A DNA stretch of 32,297 nt from assembly GCA_028290695.1 (NCBI GenBank), contig JAQGJJ010000216.1, positions 1 through 32,297 on the forward strand. The letters run 5' to 3'. This document shows positions 12,835-21,379 of this stretch, one piece after another. Numbering within the stretch: position 1 is the stretch's first letter; every line of letters begins with the position of its first letter. Below the pieces are notes generated by a model, which was not told the origin of the DNA, searched no databases, and saw only the letters and a list, made by a program, of their open reading frames with translations. Made by a program: the position numbers and the translations under genes. The stretch comes from Enterovirga sp. Its GTDB lineage: Bacteria > Pseudomonadota > Alphaproteobacteria > Rhizobiales > Beijerinckiaceae.

Positions 12835-13751
12835 CCCGCCCGGTGATCGGCTTCGTCGGGTTCGGCGAGGCGGCCAGGTGCTTCGCGGCTCACCTGGACA
12901 CGGTTTCCCCCGGCGGGCTCCTGGCCTTCTGCGACGGCCGCAGCAACCGGCCGCCCTACAGGGAGGAGTTCCGCAAGGGCGCCGAGACGGTCGGGGTCGA
13001 GCTCGTGGACGGGCTCGACGAGCTTCTCGCACGCGCGGACGTGGTGGTCTCGGCCGTCGTGGTCGCAACCGCGGCCGAGGTCGGTACCGCCATTGCGCGT
13101 GCCCTGAGACCCGGGACGCTCGTCGTCGACATCAATGCCTCCACGCCGTCGGCCAAGACGAAGGTCGCCGAAGCGGTGTCGGCCGCCGGCGGCAGCTATG
13201 TCGATGCCAACCTGATGGGCGCCGTCAGCATCTACGGCGCAGCCGTTCCGCTCTATTCCTCGGGCGACGGAGCCGAGCGCTTCGCGGCGATCTTCGGCCC
13301 GCTTGGCTTCTCGGTCGAGATCGCGGGCTCGAAACCGGGCGCGGCCGCGGCGGTCAAAATGCTCCGAAGTGTCGTCACGAAAGGCATGGAGGCGCTCATC
13401 GTCGAGGCGATGGTGGCCGCGTCCGTAGCGGGTGTCCGGGCCGAGGCTCTTCGCGGGATTTGCGAACCCATGGACGCCACCCGCTTCAGCGCCTTTGCGG
13501 ACATGTGCATCCGCACGGACGTGCTTCACGCGGAGCGCCGCGCGGTCGAGATGGACGGCGTCGCGGACGGCCTCCGGGAACTCGGCGTCTCCCCGATCAT
13601 GACGGAAGCCACGAGCGCGCGGCTGCGCGCCTCGGCTGCGCTCGACCAGCGGGACGCCTTTCTGCGCCGGGAGACATACACGGCGGACCAGGTCCTCGAC
13701 GCCTACCTGGCGGCGCTGCCTCCGAAGCCTGGGGGTGCAGACCCCGCCTGA
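12831..13751 (+). CDS. NAD(P)-dependent oxidoreductase, 6-phosphogluconate/hydroxyisobutyrate dehydrogenase superfamily with DUF1932-like C-terminus
   Basis: Rossmann motif IGFVGFGEAARCFAAHL; 'ANLMGAVSIYGAAVPLYSSGDGAERF' and 'GSKPGAAAAVKMLRSVVTKGMEALIVEAM' are typical of this superfamily. GTG start overlaps the upstream TGA (GTGA, 12831-12834). Confidence 0.85.
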   Translation: MTRPVIGFVGFGEAARCFAAHLDTVSPGGLLAFCDGRSNRPPYREEFRKGAETVGVELVDGLDELLARADVVVSAVVVATAAEVGTAIARALRPGTLVVDINASTPSAKTKVAEAVSAAGGSYVDANLMGAVSIYGAAVPLYSSGDGAERFAAIFGPLGFSVEIAGSKPGAAAAVKMLRSVVTKGMEALIVEAMVAASVAGVRAEALRGICEPMDATRFSAFADMCIRTDVLHAERRAVEMDGVADGLRELGVSPIMTEATSARLRASAALDQRDAFLRRETYTADQVLDAYLAALPPKPGGADPA

Positions 13752-13836
13752 GGACCCGCTGCGCCCGGGCGGAGCGCCCGCGTGCACCGGACCGGACGGC
13801 GAGGCATGGCCGCATCCCGACCGGGGTGGCCCACCG

Positions 13837-15132
13837 CTAGGGTCGGAAGGCAGCTTCCATCGAGGCCGCGGCGTCCAGCAATTCCCGGTCGCGGCCATGA
13901 CGGCCGAACAGCATGAACCCGATGGGCAGCTCCGTGCCCGGGTTCGGCAGCGAGATGGAGCAGAGGTCGAGGAGGTTCGCCACCGCGGGATTGCGCAGCA
14001 TGAGGAGGTTCGCCCGGGCGAAGCGCTCCGGGTCGGCCTCGACGCTCGCGATGGTGGGAGGGAGCAGCGGCACGGTCGGCAGCGCCAGGGTGTCGAACGG
14101 CTCCATGCGGCGGTCGATCTCCGCCGCGAGGTTGCGGCGCAGGCGGGTGAGGGCGACATAGTGGCTCGCCGGCGCAGAGGCCCCGCGCCGGATACGGGCG
14201 AGGACGTTCGGGTCGATCAGGTGAGCGCTCGCGACGATCCGATCCCCGTGAATCTCGGCCGCTTCCATGGCCGGCAGCGAGGCGATGCTGGTCGCGGTGT
14301 CGAGTTGCCCGAGCAGATCCTCGATGTCGATATCGACGACCCTGGCACCGGCGCCCGACAGACGGGATAGGGCTGCCTCGAAGGCCCGCTCGACCTCCGG
14401 ATCCAGCTCGGAGAAGAGACGGCCGCGGGGCACCCCGATCCGCAGGAGAGACAGCGGCATCGGCCTCAGCGGCTCGGGCTCCGCATTGGTCAACTCTGCG
14501 GCCGCCGCCGCGCATTCGGCGACCGTGCGGGCGAGCGGCCCGATCGAATCCAGCGTGTACGAGAGCGGGAACGCGCCCTCGACCGGCACCCTGCCGACCG
14601 TCGGCTTGAAGCCGACCACGCGGTTCAAGGCGGCCGGGATGCGCACGGAGCCGCCCGTGTCGGTGCCGATCGCGATCTCGCTCGAGCCGTCGCCTGCGGA
14701 GACGCCCGCGCCGGACGACGAACCGCCCGGGACCAGGCGCGGATCGAGGGCATTGCCCGGCGTGCCGCAATGCGGGTTGAGCCCGAGACCCGTGAACGCG
14801 AACTCGGACATGTTGGTCTTGCCGAGGATCACGGCGCCGGCCCGGCGGAGCCGGCGGACCACAGGGGAATCGGCGGCCGCGGCGGCCCCGGAGGCGAGAG
14901 CCGCCGAGCCCGCCCCGGTCGGCTCGCCCTTCACGTCGAACAGGTCCTTGATCGACGCGATCGTGCCGTCCAGGGGGCCGAGCGCGATGCCGAGCGCATG
15001 CCGGGCATCCGCGGCATCCGCCGCGGCGCGCGCCGCGTCCGGGTACAAACGGGTGAAGACGTTGCGCGAGCCGCCGGCGCCGATCCGCGCCAGCCGGTCC
15101 TCGACCTTGTCGCGAACGGACGGCGCGCTCAT
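13837..15132 (-). CDS. Amidase (amidase-signature family)
   Basis: GPLDGTIASIKDLFDVKGEPTGAGS...AVILGKTNMSEFAFTGLGLNPHCGTPGNALDPRLVPGGSSSGAGVSAGDGSSEIAIGTDTGGSVRIPAALNRVVGFKPTVGRV: AS-family core with the Lys-Ser-Ser triad context. Confidence 0.96.
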   Translation of the reverse strand: MSAPSVRDKVEDRLARIGAGGSRNVFTRLYPDAARAAADAADARHALGIALGPLDGTIASIKDLFDVKGEPTGAGSAALASGAAAAADSPVVRRLRRAGAVILGKTNMSEFAFTGLGLNPHCGTPGNALDPRLVPGGSSSGAGVSAGDGSSEIAIGTDTGGSVRIPAALNRVVGFKPTVGRVPVEGAFPLSYTLDSIGPLARTVAECAAAAAELTNAEPEPLRPMPLSLLRIGVPRGRLFSELDPEVERAFEAALSRLSGAGARVVDIDIEDLLGQLDTATSIASLPAMEAAEIHGDRIVASAHLIDPNVLARIRRGASAPASHYVALTRLRRNLAAEIDRRMEPFDTLALPTVPLLPPTIASVEADPERFARANLLMLRNPAVANLLDLCSISLPNPGTELPIGFMLFGRHGRDRELLDAAASMEAAFRP

Positions 15133-15965
15133 GTCCCGACCCTCAGCGGAGCAGCGAGCTTGCGCAGATAGGCGATGACCGACAAGGCCGTGATGCGGCC
15201 GGTGCGCGGGTTCTCGGACGGCACGTTCTCGATGGACATCGAGAAGCTCGCGCTGTCAGCCACGACCTCGATGCGGTGCACGTTTCGCTCGAGCGCGGGG
15301 TCGGCCCAGATCTCGAGCGTGGTCCGGTCCGGTCCGATCCCGGCCAGCGACAAGGCCACGGCGACGTTGAGATTGGCCGGGAAGCCGATCGCGGCCTGCC
15401 GCGGCGTTCCGATGAAGACGCGCCGGGGCTCGGGCAATCCGAGGACCTCGATCCCGTTCTCGACGAGGTAAGGGGCACCCGCGAGCCCTCCGGGAGGCTT
15501 GCGCGTGATCATGCGGACGGAGGTGATGGTTCCTTCCGCCGCGGCCGAGACGGCGTCCAGCCCGAGCAGGGCTCCGGTCGGCACCGCGATCTGTCCCCCG
15601 TGCTGGCGGGCGAGCCCGATCAGATGCTCATGGGTCAGAAGCGCGCCGGCGCTCAACACCACGACCGACTTTCCCGCACGGAGAAAGGGCTCTGCGATCT
15701 CAGGGAGGAGCCTGGCGGGCGCGCTCTCGACGACGATGTCCGCCAGGGGCTCGAGCTCCTCCAGGGCGACAACCGGGACCGGTCTCGCGAAGCCGCCGAG
15801 GCGGGCGCGGGCACGGTCCTGGTCGCGCGCGGAAGCGGCCGAGAGGACGAGGCCGTCGATGCCGTGGTCGAGCGCCTCCGCGACCGCGAGACCGACCGTG
15901 CCGAGACCGGCGACCGCTACCCGAAGGGGCGTTTCGCGGGAGGCGAGGGCAGGCCGGGCACTCAT
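15129..15965 (-). CDS. Aspartate dehydrogenase-like NAD(P)-dependent oxidoreductase (NadX/DUF108 family)
   Basis: LRVAVAGLGTVGLAVAEALDHGI...VVESAPARLLPEIAEPFLRAGKSVVVLSAGALL...GGQIAVPTGALLGLDAVSAAAEGTITSVRMITRKPPGGL...FPANLNVAVALSLAGIGPDRTTLEIWADP...SMSIENVPSENPRTGRITALSVIAYLR. ATG (complement) at 15965. Confidence 0.9.
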   Translation of the reverse strand: MSARPALASRETPLRVAVAGLGTVGLAVAEALDHGIDGLVLSAASARDQDRARARLGGFARPVPVVALEELEPLADIVVESAPARLLPEIAEPFLRAGKSVVVLSAGALLTHEHLIGLARQHGGQIAVPTGALLGLDAVSAAAEGTITSVRMITRKPPGGLAGAPYLVENGIEVLGLPEPRRVFIGTPRQAAIGFPANLNVAVALSLAGIGPDRTTLEIWADPALERNVHRIEVVADSASFSMSIENVPSENPRTGRITALSVIAYLRKLAAPLRVGT

Positions 15966-16852
15966 CGGGCCGTCTCCGGGGCCGGGCAGAGCCCGGCATA
16001 ATGGCGGGCGATGTCCCCCGCCGTCGTGAACCAGATCCTGTCCTGAAGCGCGGCGATCCGGTCGAGCACGCGCCGGAACTGCTTCAGGCGGAACGGCTGC
16101 CCGACGATGAAGGTGTGGATGGTGATCCCGCACACCAGCGGCTGCCCGCGGGACTGCTCGAGCATCTCGTCCAGGTTATCGATCGCCATGTCGGCAAAGG
16201 CCGCCCCGGTGCCGTCGTGCAGAACGATCATGGGAACGTCATTGACCTCGTGCGGATACGGCATGGCCAGCAAGGGACCGGACGGCGTGCGCATCCAGAC
16301 GGGCTGGTCGTCGATCGGCCAGTCCATCGTGTACAGATACCCCGATCCGGCCAGCAGGTCCTCGGTCGCGGCGCTCGGATGGGCGCCGGGGCTCATCCAG
16401 CCTGCCGGCGGCCGCCCCTCGTGGCGGCGGATCGCATCGGTCGTTTCGCCGATCAGCCGGGCCTCGTCCTCGCGGGCGAGGCCGTTCTGATGTTCGGAAT
16501 TGGTGCGGCCATGCGCCACGATCTCGTCGCCCCGCTCCCGAAACGCAGCGACCAGCTCCGGGCAATGCTCGTAGCACTCCGTGTTGAGCAGCACCGTCAG
16601 CGGCAGGCCGTATTGCGCGAACAGGTCGACGAGCCGCCACCCGCCGACCCGGTTGCCGTATTCGCGCCAGCCCCAATTGTAGCTGTTGGGGTGCGACAGG
16701 CCCGGGGAATAGGCGAGGCCCAACCCCGAGCCGTAGGAGAAATGCTCCACGCAGAGCGCCACGTACACGGCCAAGCGCTTGCCGTCCGGCCAGCTGAAAT
16801 CAGGCCGCCGGACGATGGGCGAGTAGGAAAACTGCGGGGGTGCTGGGAGCAT
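15962..16852 (-). CDS. Polysaccharide deacetylase-family protein, PuuE/allantoinase-like
   Basis: PDFSWPDGKRLAVYVALCVEHFSYG...NWGWREYGNRVGGWRLVDLFAQYGLPLTVLLNTECYEHCPELVAAFRERGDEIVAHGRTNSEHQNGL...AGWMSPGAHPSAATEDLLAGSGYLYTMDWPIDDQPVWM resembles PuuE-type NodB-fold proteins. Confidence 0.88.
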   Translation of the reverse strand: MLPAPPQFSYSPIVRRPDFSWPDGKRLAVYVALCVEHFSYGSGLGLAYSPGLSHPNSYNWGWREYGNRVGGWRLVDLFAQYGLPLTVLLNTECYEHCPELVAAFRERGDEIVAHGRTNSEHQNGLAREDEARLIGETTDAIRRHEGRPPAGWMSPGAHPSAATEDLLAGSGYLYTMDWPIDDQPVWMRTPSGPLLAMPYPHEVNDVPMIVLHDGTGAAFADMAIDNLDEMLEQSRGQPLVCGITIHTFIVGQPFRLKQFRRVLDRIAALQDRIWFTTAGDIARHYAGLCPAPETAR

Positions 16853-16879
16853 GGCGAAGCGACCTTTCGGCGGGCTGGA

Positions 16880-17848
16880 TCAGGGCCGGTAATCGCCCGG
16901 CGCGACAACCGAGCTAAGATCGATGGAGGTGAGGTTTTCGGCCGTGACCAGGAGCGCCGGGGTGACCACGCGCTCCTCGACCGGCTGCTTCGCGGCCGCC
17001 TTGCCGGCCTGGGTCAGCGCGGCCCGGCCCTGGGCCACGATCTGCTGGATGGACGTGCAGGCGAGTTCCCCGCTCTTGAGAAGCTCCTGGGCGGTCGGGC
17101 TGAGGTTCGAGGCCGACACCTTCACGCCCGGGATCTTCTTGGCGTCCTTCAGGGCCGAGATTACGCCCGCCGCCATGTCGTCGGTCGCGGCATAGACGCC
17201 GTTCAGGTCGGGGAAGCGCTGCGCCCAGTCCTCGGCGGTGGTCAGCGCGGCGTTCCGGTTGTCGCCCTGCCGGGATTCCGCGACCACCGTGATCGTCCCG
17301 CCGGCCTTCGCGAGCGTCTCCTTGAAGCCGCGGGCTCGCAGGTCCGCCCAGACCTGCCCGGCGGGGCCGGCCATCATGGCGACGTTGCCCTTTCCGTTCA
17401 GCGCCTTGCTCAGGCATTCCGCCTGAAGCCGGCCCATGTCGTAATGGTCCGCGCTGATGCGCGAGGCGAGCTTGGGGGTGTTCGGCGGCGACGAAATGCC
17501 GATCACCGGGATCCCGCGCTCGATCGCCTGCTCGACGACGCCCTTCAGCGCATCGCCGTTCGTGGCCCCCACGATGATGGCGTCGACCTTGCGCTGGATG
17601 AGGTCCTGGATCTGCGAGATCTGCTGGCTGGAATTCGCATCCCCGCCCGCATTCAGCTTCAGGAGCGTGACGCCGTCCTTCTTGGCCTGCTCCTCGGCGC
17701 CGTACACGGCGGACACCCAGAACGAGGATGCGAGGTTGGGTACCGCCATGGCGATCGTTTTCTGCTGGGCGGCGGCCGGGATGGCGGCGAGGCCTGCCAG
17801 GGATCCGGCGACGAAACCGGCGAGGATGAGCGGTGTCCGAAGTGTCAT
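16880..17848 (-). CDS. Sugar-type ABC transporter substrate-binding protein (RbsB-like, Peripla_BP_4)
   Basis: Signal peptide MTLRTPLILAGFVAGSLAGLAAIPAAAQQ, then KTIAMAVPNLASSFWVSAVYGAEEQAKKDGVTLLKLNAGGDANSSQQISQIQDLIQRKVDAIIVGATNGDAL. Confidence 0.93.
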   Translation of the reverse strand: MTLRTPLILAGFVAGSLAGLAAIPAAAQQKTIAMAVPNLASSFWVSAVYGAEEQAKKDGVTLLKLNAGGDANSSQQISQIQDLIQRKVDAIIVGATNGDALKGVVEQAIERGIPVIGISSPPNTPKLASRISADHYDMGRLQAECLSKALNGKGNVAMMAGPAGQVWADLRARGFKETLAKAGGTITVVAESRQGDNRNAALTTAEDWAQRFPDLNGVYAATDDMAAGVISALKDAKKIPGVKVSASNLSPTAQELLKSGELACTSIQQIVAQGRAALTQAGKAAAKQPVEERVVTPALLVTAENLTSIDLSSVVAPGDYRP

Positions 17849-18792
17849 GGCTGGCGTCTCCTTGGGCGGCGGGGTGAAAGGTGAAACCCGTGCATGCCGT
17901 GGGCCACGAGCCCGGCCGCGATGATCACGACGCCGATCGCGGATTGCGCCACGAAGGGAGAGATGCCGGAGGTGTTGAGGCCCGTGAGCAGAACCTGCAC
18001 CAGCAGGGCGCCGGCAGCCGATCCGGGGACGCTGGCCATCCCCCCGGTCAGGGGCGTGCCCCCGATGACCGCGGCCGCGATGGCTTGCAGCTCCATCCCG
18101 CTGCCCTCGATCGGCAGGCCCGTGCCGGCCCGCAGCATCATCAGCGTGCCGGCCAGCCCCGCGAAGCATCCGCAGAGCGCATAGGCATGGCGGAGCGTGC
18201 GGGCTTCGTCGAGGCCGACGAGCGGCACCGCGTCCGGGTTGGACCCGAGCATCAGGATCCGGCGCCCCACCATCGTGCGGGTGAGCACGAGGTGGGCCCC
18301 CACCACCGCTGCGAGCGCGACCCAGTCGGCGGGCGGCAGCGCGGTGCCGCCGGAGAAGACCCAGGAGGCCGCGTCCAACTCCAGGGGCACGGCCTGCCCG
18401 TCATCCGTGACCAGGAGCGCGATCCCCCGCACTCCGATGAGCGTGGCCAAGGTCGCGATGACCGGCGTGATCCCGAGGGTTCCGATCAACAGGCCGTTGA
18501 GCATCCCGCACGCGAACCCGACCACCGGACCAAGGGCCAGCCCGACAGCCCCGAGAGTGTTGGCGGCCCAGGCCGCGGCGACGCCAGCCAGCGCCGCGAC
18601 GGCGCCCACCGAGATGTCGAATCCGCGTGTCGCCAACGCAAAGGTCTGGCCGGCCGCGAGGAGGGCCAGGACCCACATCTGCGACGCCATGTTGAGAAGG
18701 TTGCCGCCCGCGGCGAAGCCCGGGACGGCGGCCCCGAAGGCGGCCGCCGCGACCAGGATGGCGAGCGGGGCGACAAGCAGCCTCGGGCTCAC
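17845..18792 (-). CDS. ABC transporter permease (RbsC-like)
   Basis: ATRGFDISVGAVAALAGVAAAWAAN...GMLNGLLIGTLGITPVIATLATLIGVRGIALLVTDG-like...LGSNPDAVPLVGLDEARTLRHAYALCGCFAGLAGTL. GTG start (complement 18792) overlaps the upstream gene's stop. Confidence 0.9.
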   Translation of the reverse strand: MSPRLLVAPLAILVAAAAFGAAVPGFAAGGNLLNMASQMWVLALLAAGQTFALATRGFDISVGAVAALAGVAAAWAANTLGAVGLALGPVVGFACGMLNGLLIGTLGITPVIATLATLIGVRGIALLVTDDGQAVPLELDAASWVFSGGTALPPADWVALAAVVGAHLVLTRTMVGRRILMLGSNPDAVPLVGLDEARTLRHAYALCGCFAGLAGTLMMLRAGTGLPIEGSGMELQAIAAAVIGGTPLTGGMASVPGSAAGALLVQVLLTGLNTSGISPFVAQSAIGVVIIAAGLVAHGMHGFHLSPRRPRRRQP

Positions 18793-19763
18793 GACCGCGC
18801 GCCTTTCCGACCGAACCGCGTCCAGAGGCCACCCGGCCAGCCGTCCCGCTGGAGCAGGACGGCCGCCAGGATGACGACCGCGATCGCGATCTGCTGGTAG
18901 GCGACCGGCAGATTGAGCAGCACGACGGCGTTGTTCAGCATGGCGATCACGGCGACCCCGAAAAGGACGTTCGCGGCCCTTCCCTGGCCCCCCGCGAGCG
19001 GGATGCCACCGATCGCGCAGGCCGCGATCGTCTCGAAGGCGAGGTTCGGGGCGAGCCCGGGCTGCCCGGACGCGACCCGGCTGGTCAGGATCGCGGCGGC
19101 GAGTCCGACCAGGAGTCCCGCGGTGCCGTAACCCGCGACGACGGCCGAGCGCGTGGGAAGCCCGGACAGGCGGGCGGCGACCGGGTTCGCGCCGACGAGA
19201 CACCAGATCCGGCCGATCCGGGTGTGGCGGAGAAGAACATGCGTCCCGAACAGCACCAGGACGGCCGCGACGATCGGAACCGGGATCCCGGCCACCCGGC
19301 CGCGCGCGAGCCAGGCGAAGGCGGCGCTCGGGGGCGCGTCGATGGGCAGCCCGCCCGCGAGACTTGCGGCGAGGCCCGAGGCGATCATCAGGGCCCCCAG
19401 GGTGACCAGGAACGGCGGCAGGTCGAAGCGGCTGACGAGCCAGCCGTTGACGGTCCCGATGACGGCAACCGTCGCGACGCCGATCGCGAGCGCCCCGACG
19501 GGGCCTACGTCAGGCAGCGCCGACACCGCCAGGACGCTGGACAGCGCCGCCGACGCTCCGAAGGAGAACTCGACGCCGCCGAGCACCAGCACGATCGCCT
19601 GTCCGCATGACGCGATGGCCAGGATCGAGGCGATGCGTAGCACGTTCTCGAGGTTTCCGGCCGTGGCGAAGCGCGGGACGACGAGCGCGAACAGCAGAAA
19701 GATCGCGAGCGCGACCGGGGCGGAGGGCGGCACGGCTCCGGCCAGGCGACGAAGCGCCCTCAT
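18789..19763 (-). CDS. ABC transporter permease (RbsC-like), second subunit
   Basis: SCGQAIVLVLGGVEFSFGASAALSSVLAV...VNGWLVSRFDLPPFLVTLGALMIASGLAASLAGG...VGANPVAARLSGLPTRSAVVAGYGTAGLLVGLAAAI...ETIAACAIGGIPLAGGQG. ATG (complement) at 19763. Confidence 0.92.
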   Translation of the reverse strand: MRALRRLAGAVPPSAPVALAIFLLFALVVPRFATAGNLENVLRIASILAIASCGQAIVLVLGGVEFSFGASAALSSVLAVSALPDVGPVGALAIGVATVAVIGTVNGWLVSRFDLPPFLVTLGALMIASGLAASLAGGLPIDAPPSAAFAWLARGRVAGIPVPIVAAVLVLFGTHVLLRHTRIGRIWCLVGANPVAARLSGLPTRSAVVAGYGTAGLLVGLAAAILTSRVASGQPGLAPNLAFETIAACAIGGIPLAGGQGRAANVLFGVAVIAMLNNAVVLLNLPVAYQQIAIAVVILAAVLLQRDGWPGGLWTRFGRKGARS

Positions 19764-21379
19764 GCGGCCCGTGCGCCCCCGCCACCCATCGCGGCCAGCA
19801 GCGCTGGGTGGCCGGCTCCGCGCGGCAGGTCGGCCACGACCCGCCCGGCATCGACGACCAGGATGCGGTGCGACAGCGCCTCGACCTCGTCGAGATCCGT
19901 CGAGGCGAGCACGATGGCGACGCCGGCCGACGCAGCCTCCGCGAGCGCCTCGTGGATCAGGCGCCGCGCCGCGATATCGACCCCGCGGGTGGGCTCGAGC
20001 GCGACCAGCGCGCGAAGCCCGGGCACAAGGAGGTTGCGGGCGACAAGAAGCTTCTGCTGGTTGCCGCCGCTGAACGATGCCGCGCGCCGTTCCGGCTCGG
20101 GTGGATTGAGCCCGAGACGCTGCAGCCACGGAGCCACCATGTTCCTCTCGGCGCGGCCGCGCAGGAGGCCCGCCCGCGACAGGAGCGACAGCGCCGACGC
20201 GGAGACGTTGTCCGACGCCGACCGCACCGCGAACAGCCCGTCCGTGCTCCTGTCCGCCGGGATCAGGCCGATCCCGAGCCGGACCGCGTGCCGACGGTCG
20301 CCCGGGAGGAGCGCGGCCCCGTCGATCTCGACCGATCCCGAGGCGACCGGCCGAAGACCGGACAGAGCCTCGGCGATGCGGAGTGCTCCCGACCCGACGA
20401 GGCCTGCGAGCCCGAGCACCTCGCCCCGCCGGACGGCTATGTTCGTGGGCGGATCGGACGGCGCGACCCGAAGCGACCGGGCGCACAGCATGAGCGGGCC
20501 CGGGGTGCCGAGTGCGTGCGCGCCGGTGTTCACCGCCGTTCCCAGCATGGCCCGAACGAGGTCCGCCCGTCCCACGGTCTCCCGCCCGACGCCCTCGATC
20601 ACGCTTTCGCCGTCGCGGAGCACCGTCAGGTCGTCCGCGACCGTGTCGATCTCGTCGAGCTTGTGGCTGATGAAGAGGATCGCGGTTCCCCGTTCGCAGA
20701 GTCGGCGCACGGCCAGGAACAGCCGGTCGCGCTCACGATCCGACAGGGCCGCGGTGGGCTCGTCCAGAAGCAGCACCCGGCAGTCCTGGCCGATCGCCCG
20801 GGCGATCTCCACGAGCTGCCGCTCGCCCACGGACAGTCGCTCGACAGGGGTGGCGAGATCGCGGTCGAGTCCCACCGCGTCGAGCCACCTGCGCGCGGTC
20901 TCGGCCGCCACGAGCGGCGGCCGCAGGGCGAGCGGCCCCGTTCGCCCATACGCGAAGGCCGACAGGTTCTCCCGAACGGTCAGGTGGGGAAACAGGCTGA
21001 GGTGCTGATAGACGGGCACGATGCCGGCCGCGATCCCGTCGCGGGCGGAGCCCAGCCGGAGCGCGGCTCCGCCGAGGCGCATCTCCCCCTCGTCCGGGGC
21101 CGCAGCACCCACGACGATGCGGACCAGGGTCGACTTCCCGGCCCCGTTCTCGCCGAGGAGCGCATGCACCCGCCCCGCATCGAGCCTCAGGTTGACGCGT
21201 CGCAGCGCGACGGTCGTGCCGTAGCGTTTGGCGATCCCGTCCAGGACAAGAACGCCAGGCCGTGCCTGCGCCCCTCGTCCAGCTGGGTCCGACTGTCTCG
21301 TCAGCGGGGGCTCCGTTGCCTGATCCCGGCGAGCATAGGACGGCCACGATGCTCGACAATCGAAATACGCACGCTTCAT
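19760..21379 (-). CDS. Sugar/nucleoside-type ABC transporter ATP-binding protein with two NBDs (RbsA/NupO-like)
   Basis: NBD1 has Walker A LLGENGAGKSTLV, signature LSVGERQLVEIARAI, Walker B VLLLDEPTAALS. NBD2 has a degenerate Walker A (GLVGSGALRIAEAL) and LVALEPTRGVD. The start at 21379 is uncertain; the ORF-track start lies inside the divergent LysR gene. Confidence 0.9.
   Translation of the reverse strand: MKRAYFDCRASWPSYARRDQATEPPLTRQSDPAGRGAQARPGVLVLDGIAKRYGTTVALRRVNLRLDAGRVHALLGENGAGKSTLVRIVVGAAAPDEGEMRLGGAALRLGSARDGIAAGIVPVYQHLSLFPHLTVRENLSAFAYGRTGPLALRPPLVAAETARRWLDAVGLDRDLATPVERLSVGERQLVEIARAIGQDCRVLLLDEPTAALSDRERDRLFLAVRRLCERGTAILFISHKLDEIDTVADDLTVLRDGESVIEGVGRETVGRADLVRAMLGTAVNTGAHALGTPGPLMLCARSLRVAPSDPPTNIAVRRGEVLGLAGLVGSGALRIAEALSGLRPVASGSVEIDGAALLPGDRRHAVRLGIGLIPADRSTDGLFAVRSASDNVSASALSLLSRAGLLRGRAERNMVAPWLQRLGLNPPEPERRAASFSGGNQQKLLVARNLLVPGLRALVALEPTRGVDIAARRLIHEALAEAASAGVAIVLASTDLDEVEALSHRILVVDAGRVVADLPRGAGHPALLAAMGGGGARAA

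Noticed and set aside
13766-13780. Possible hairpin terminator CGGGCG-GAG-CGCCCG between convergent dehydrogenase and amidase genes
   Set aside because: Only a 6-bp stem with a 3-nt loop and no T-tract; common by chance in such GC-rich DNA. Not supported strongly enough to annotate.
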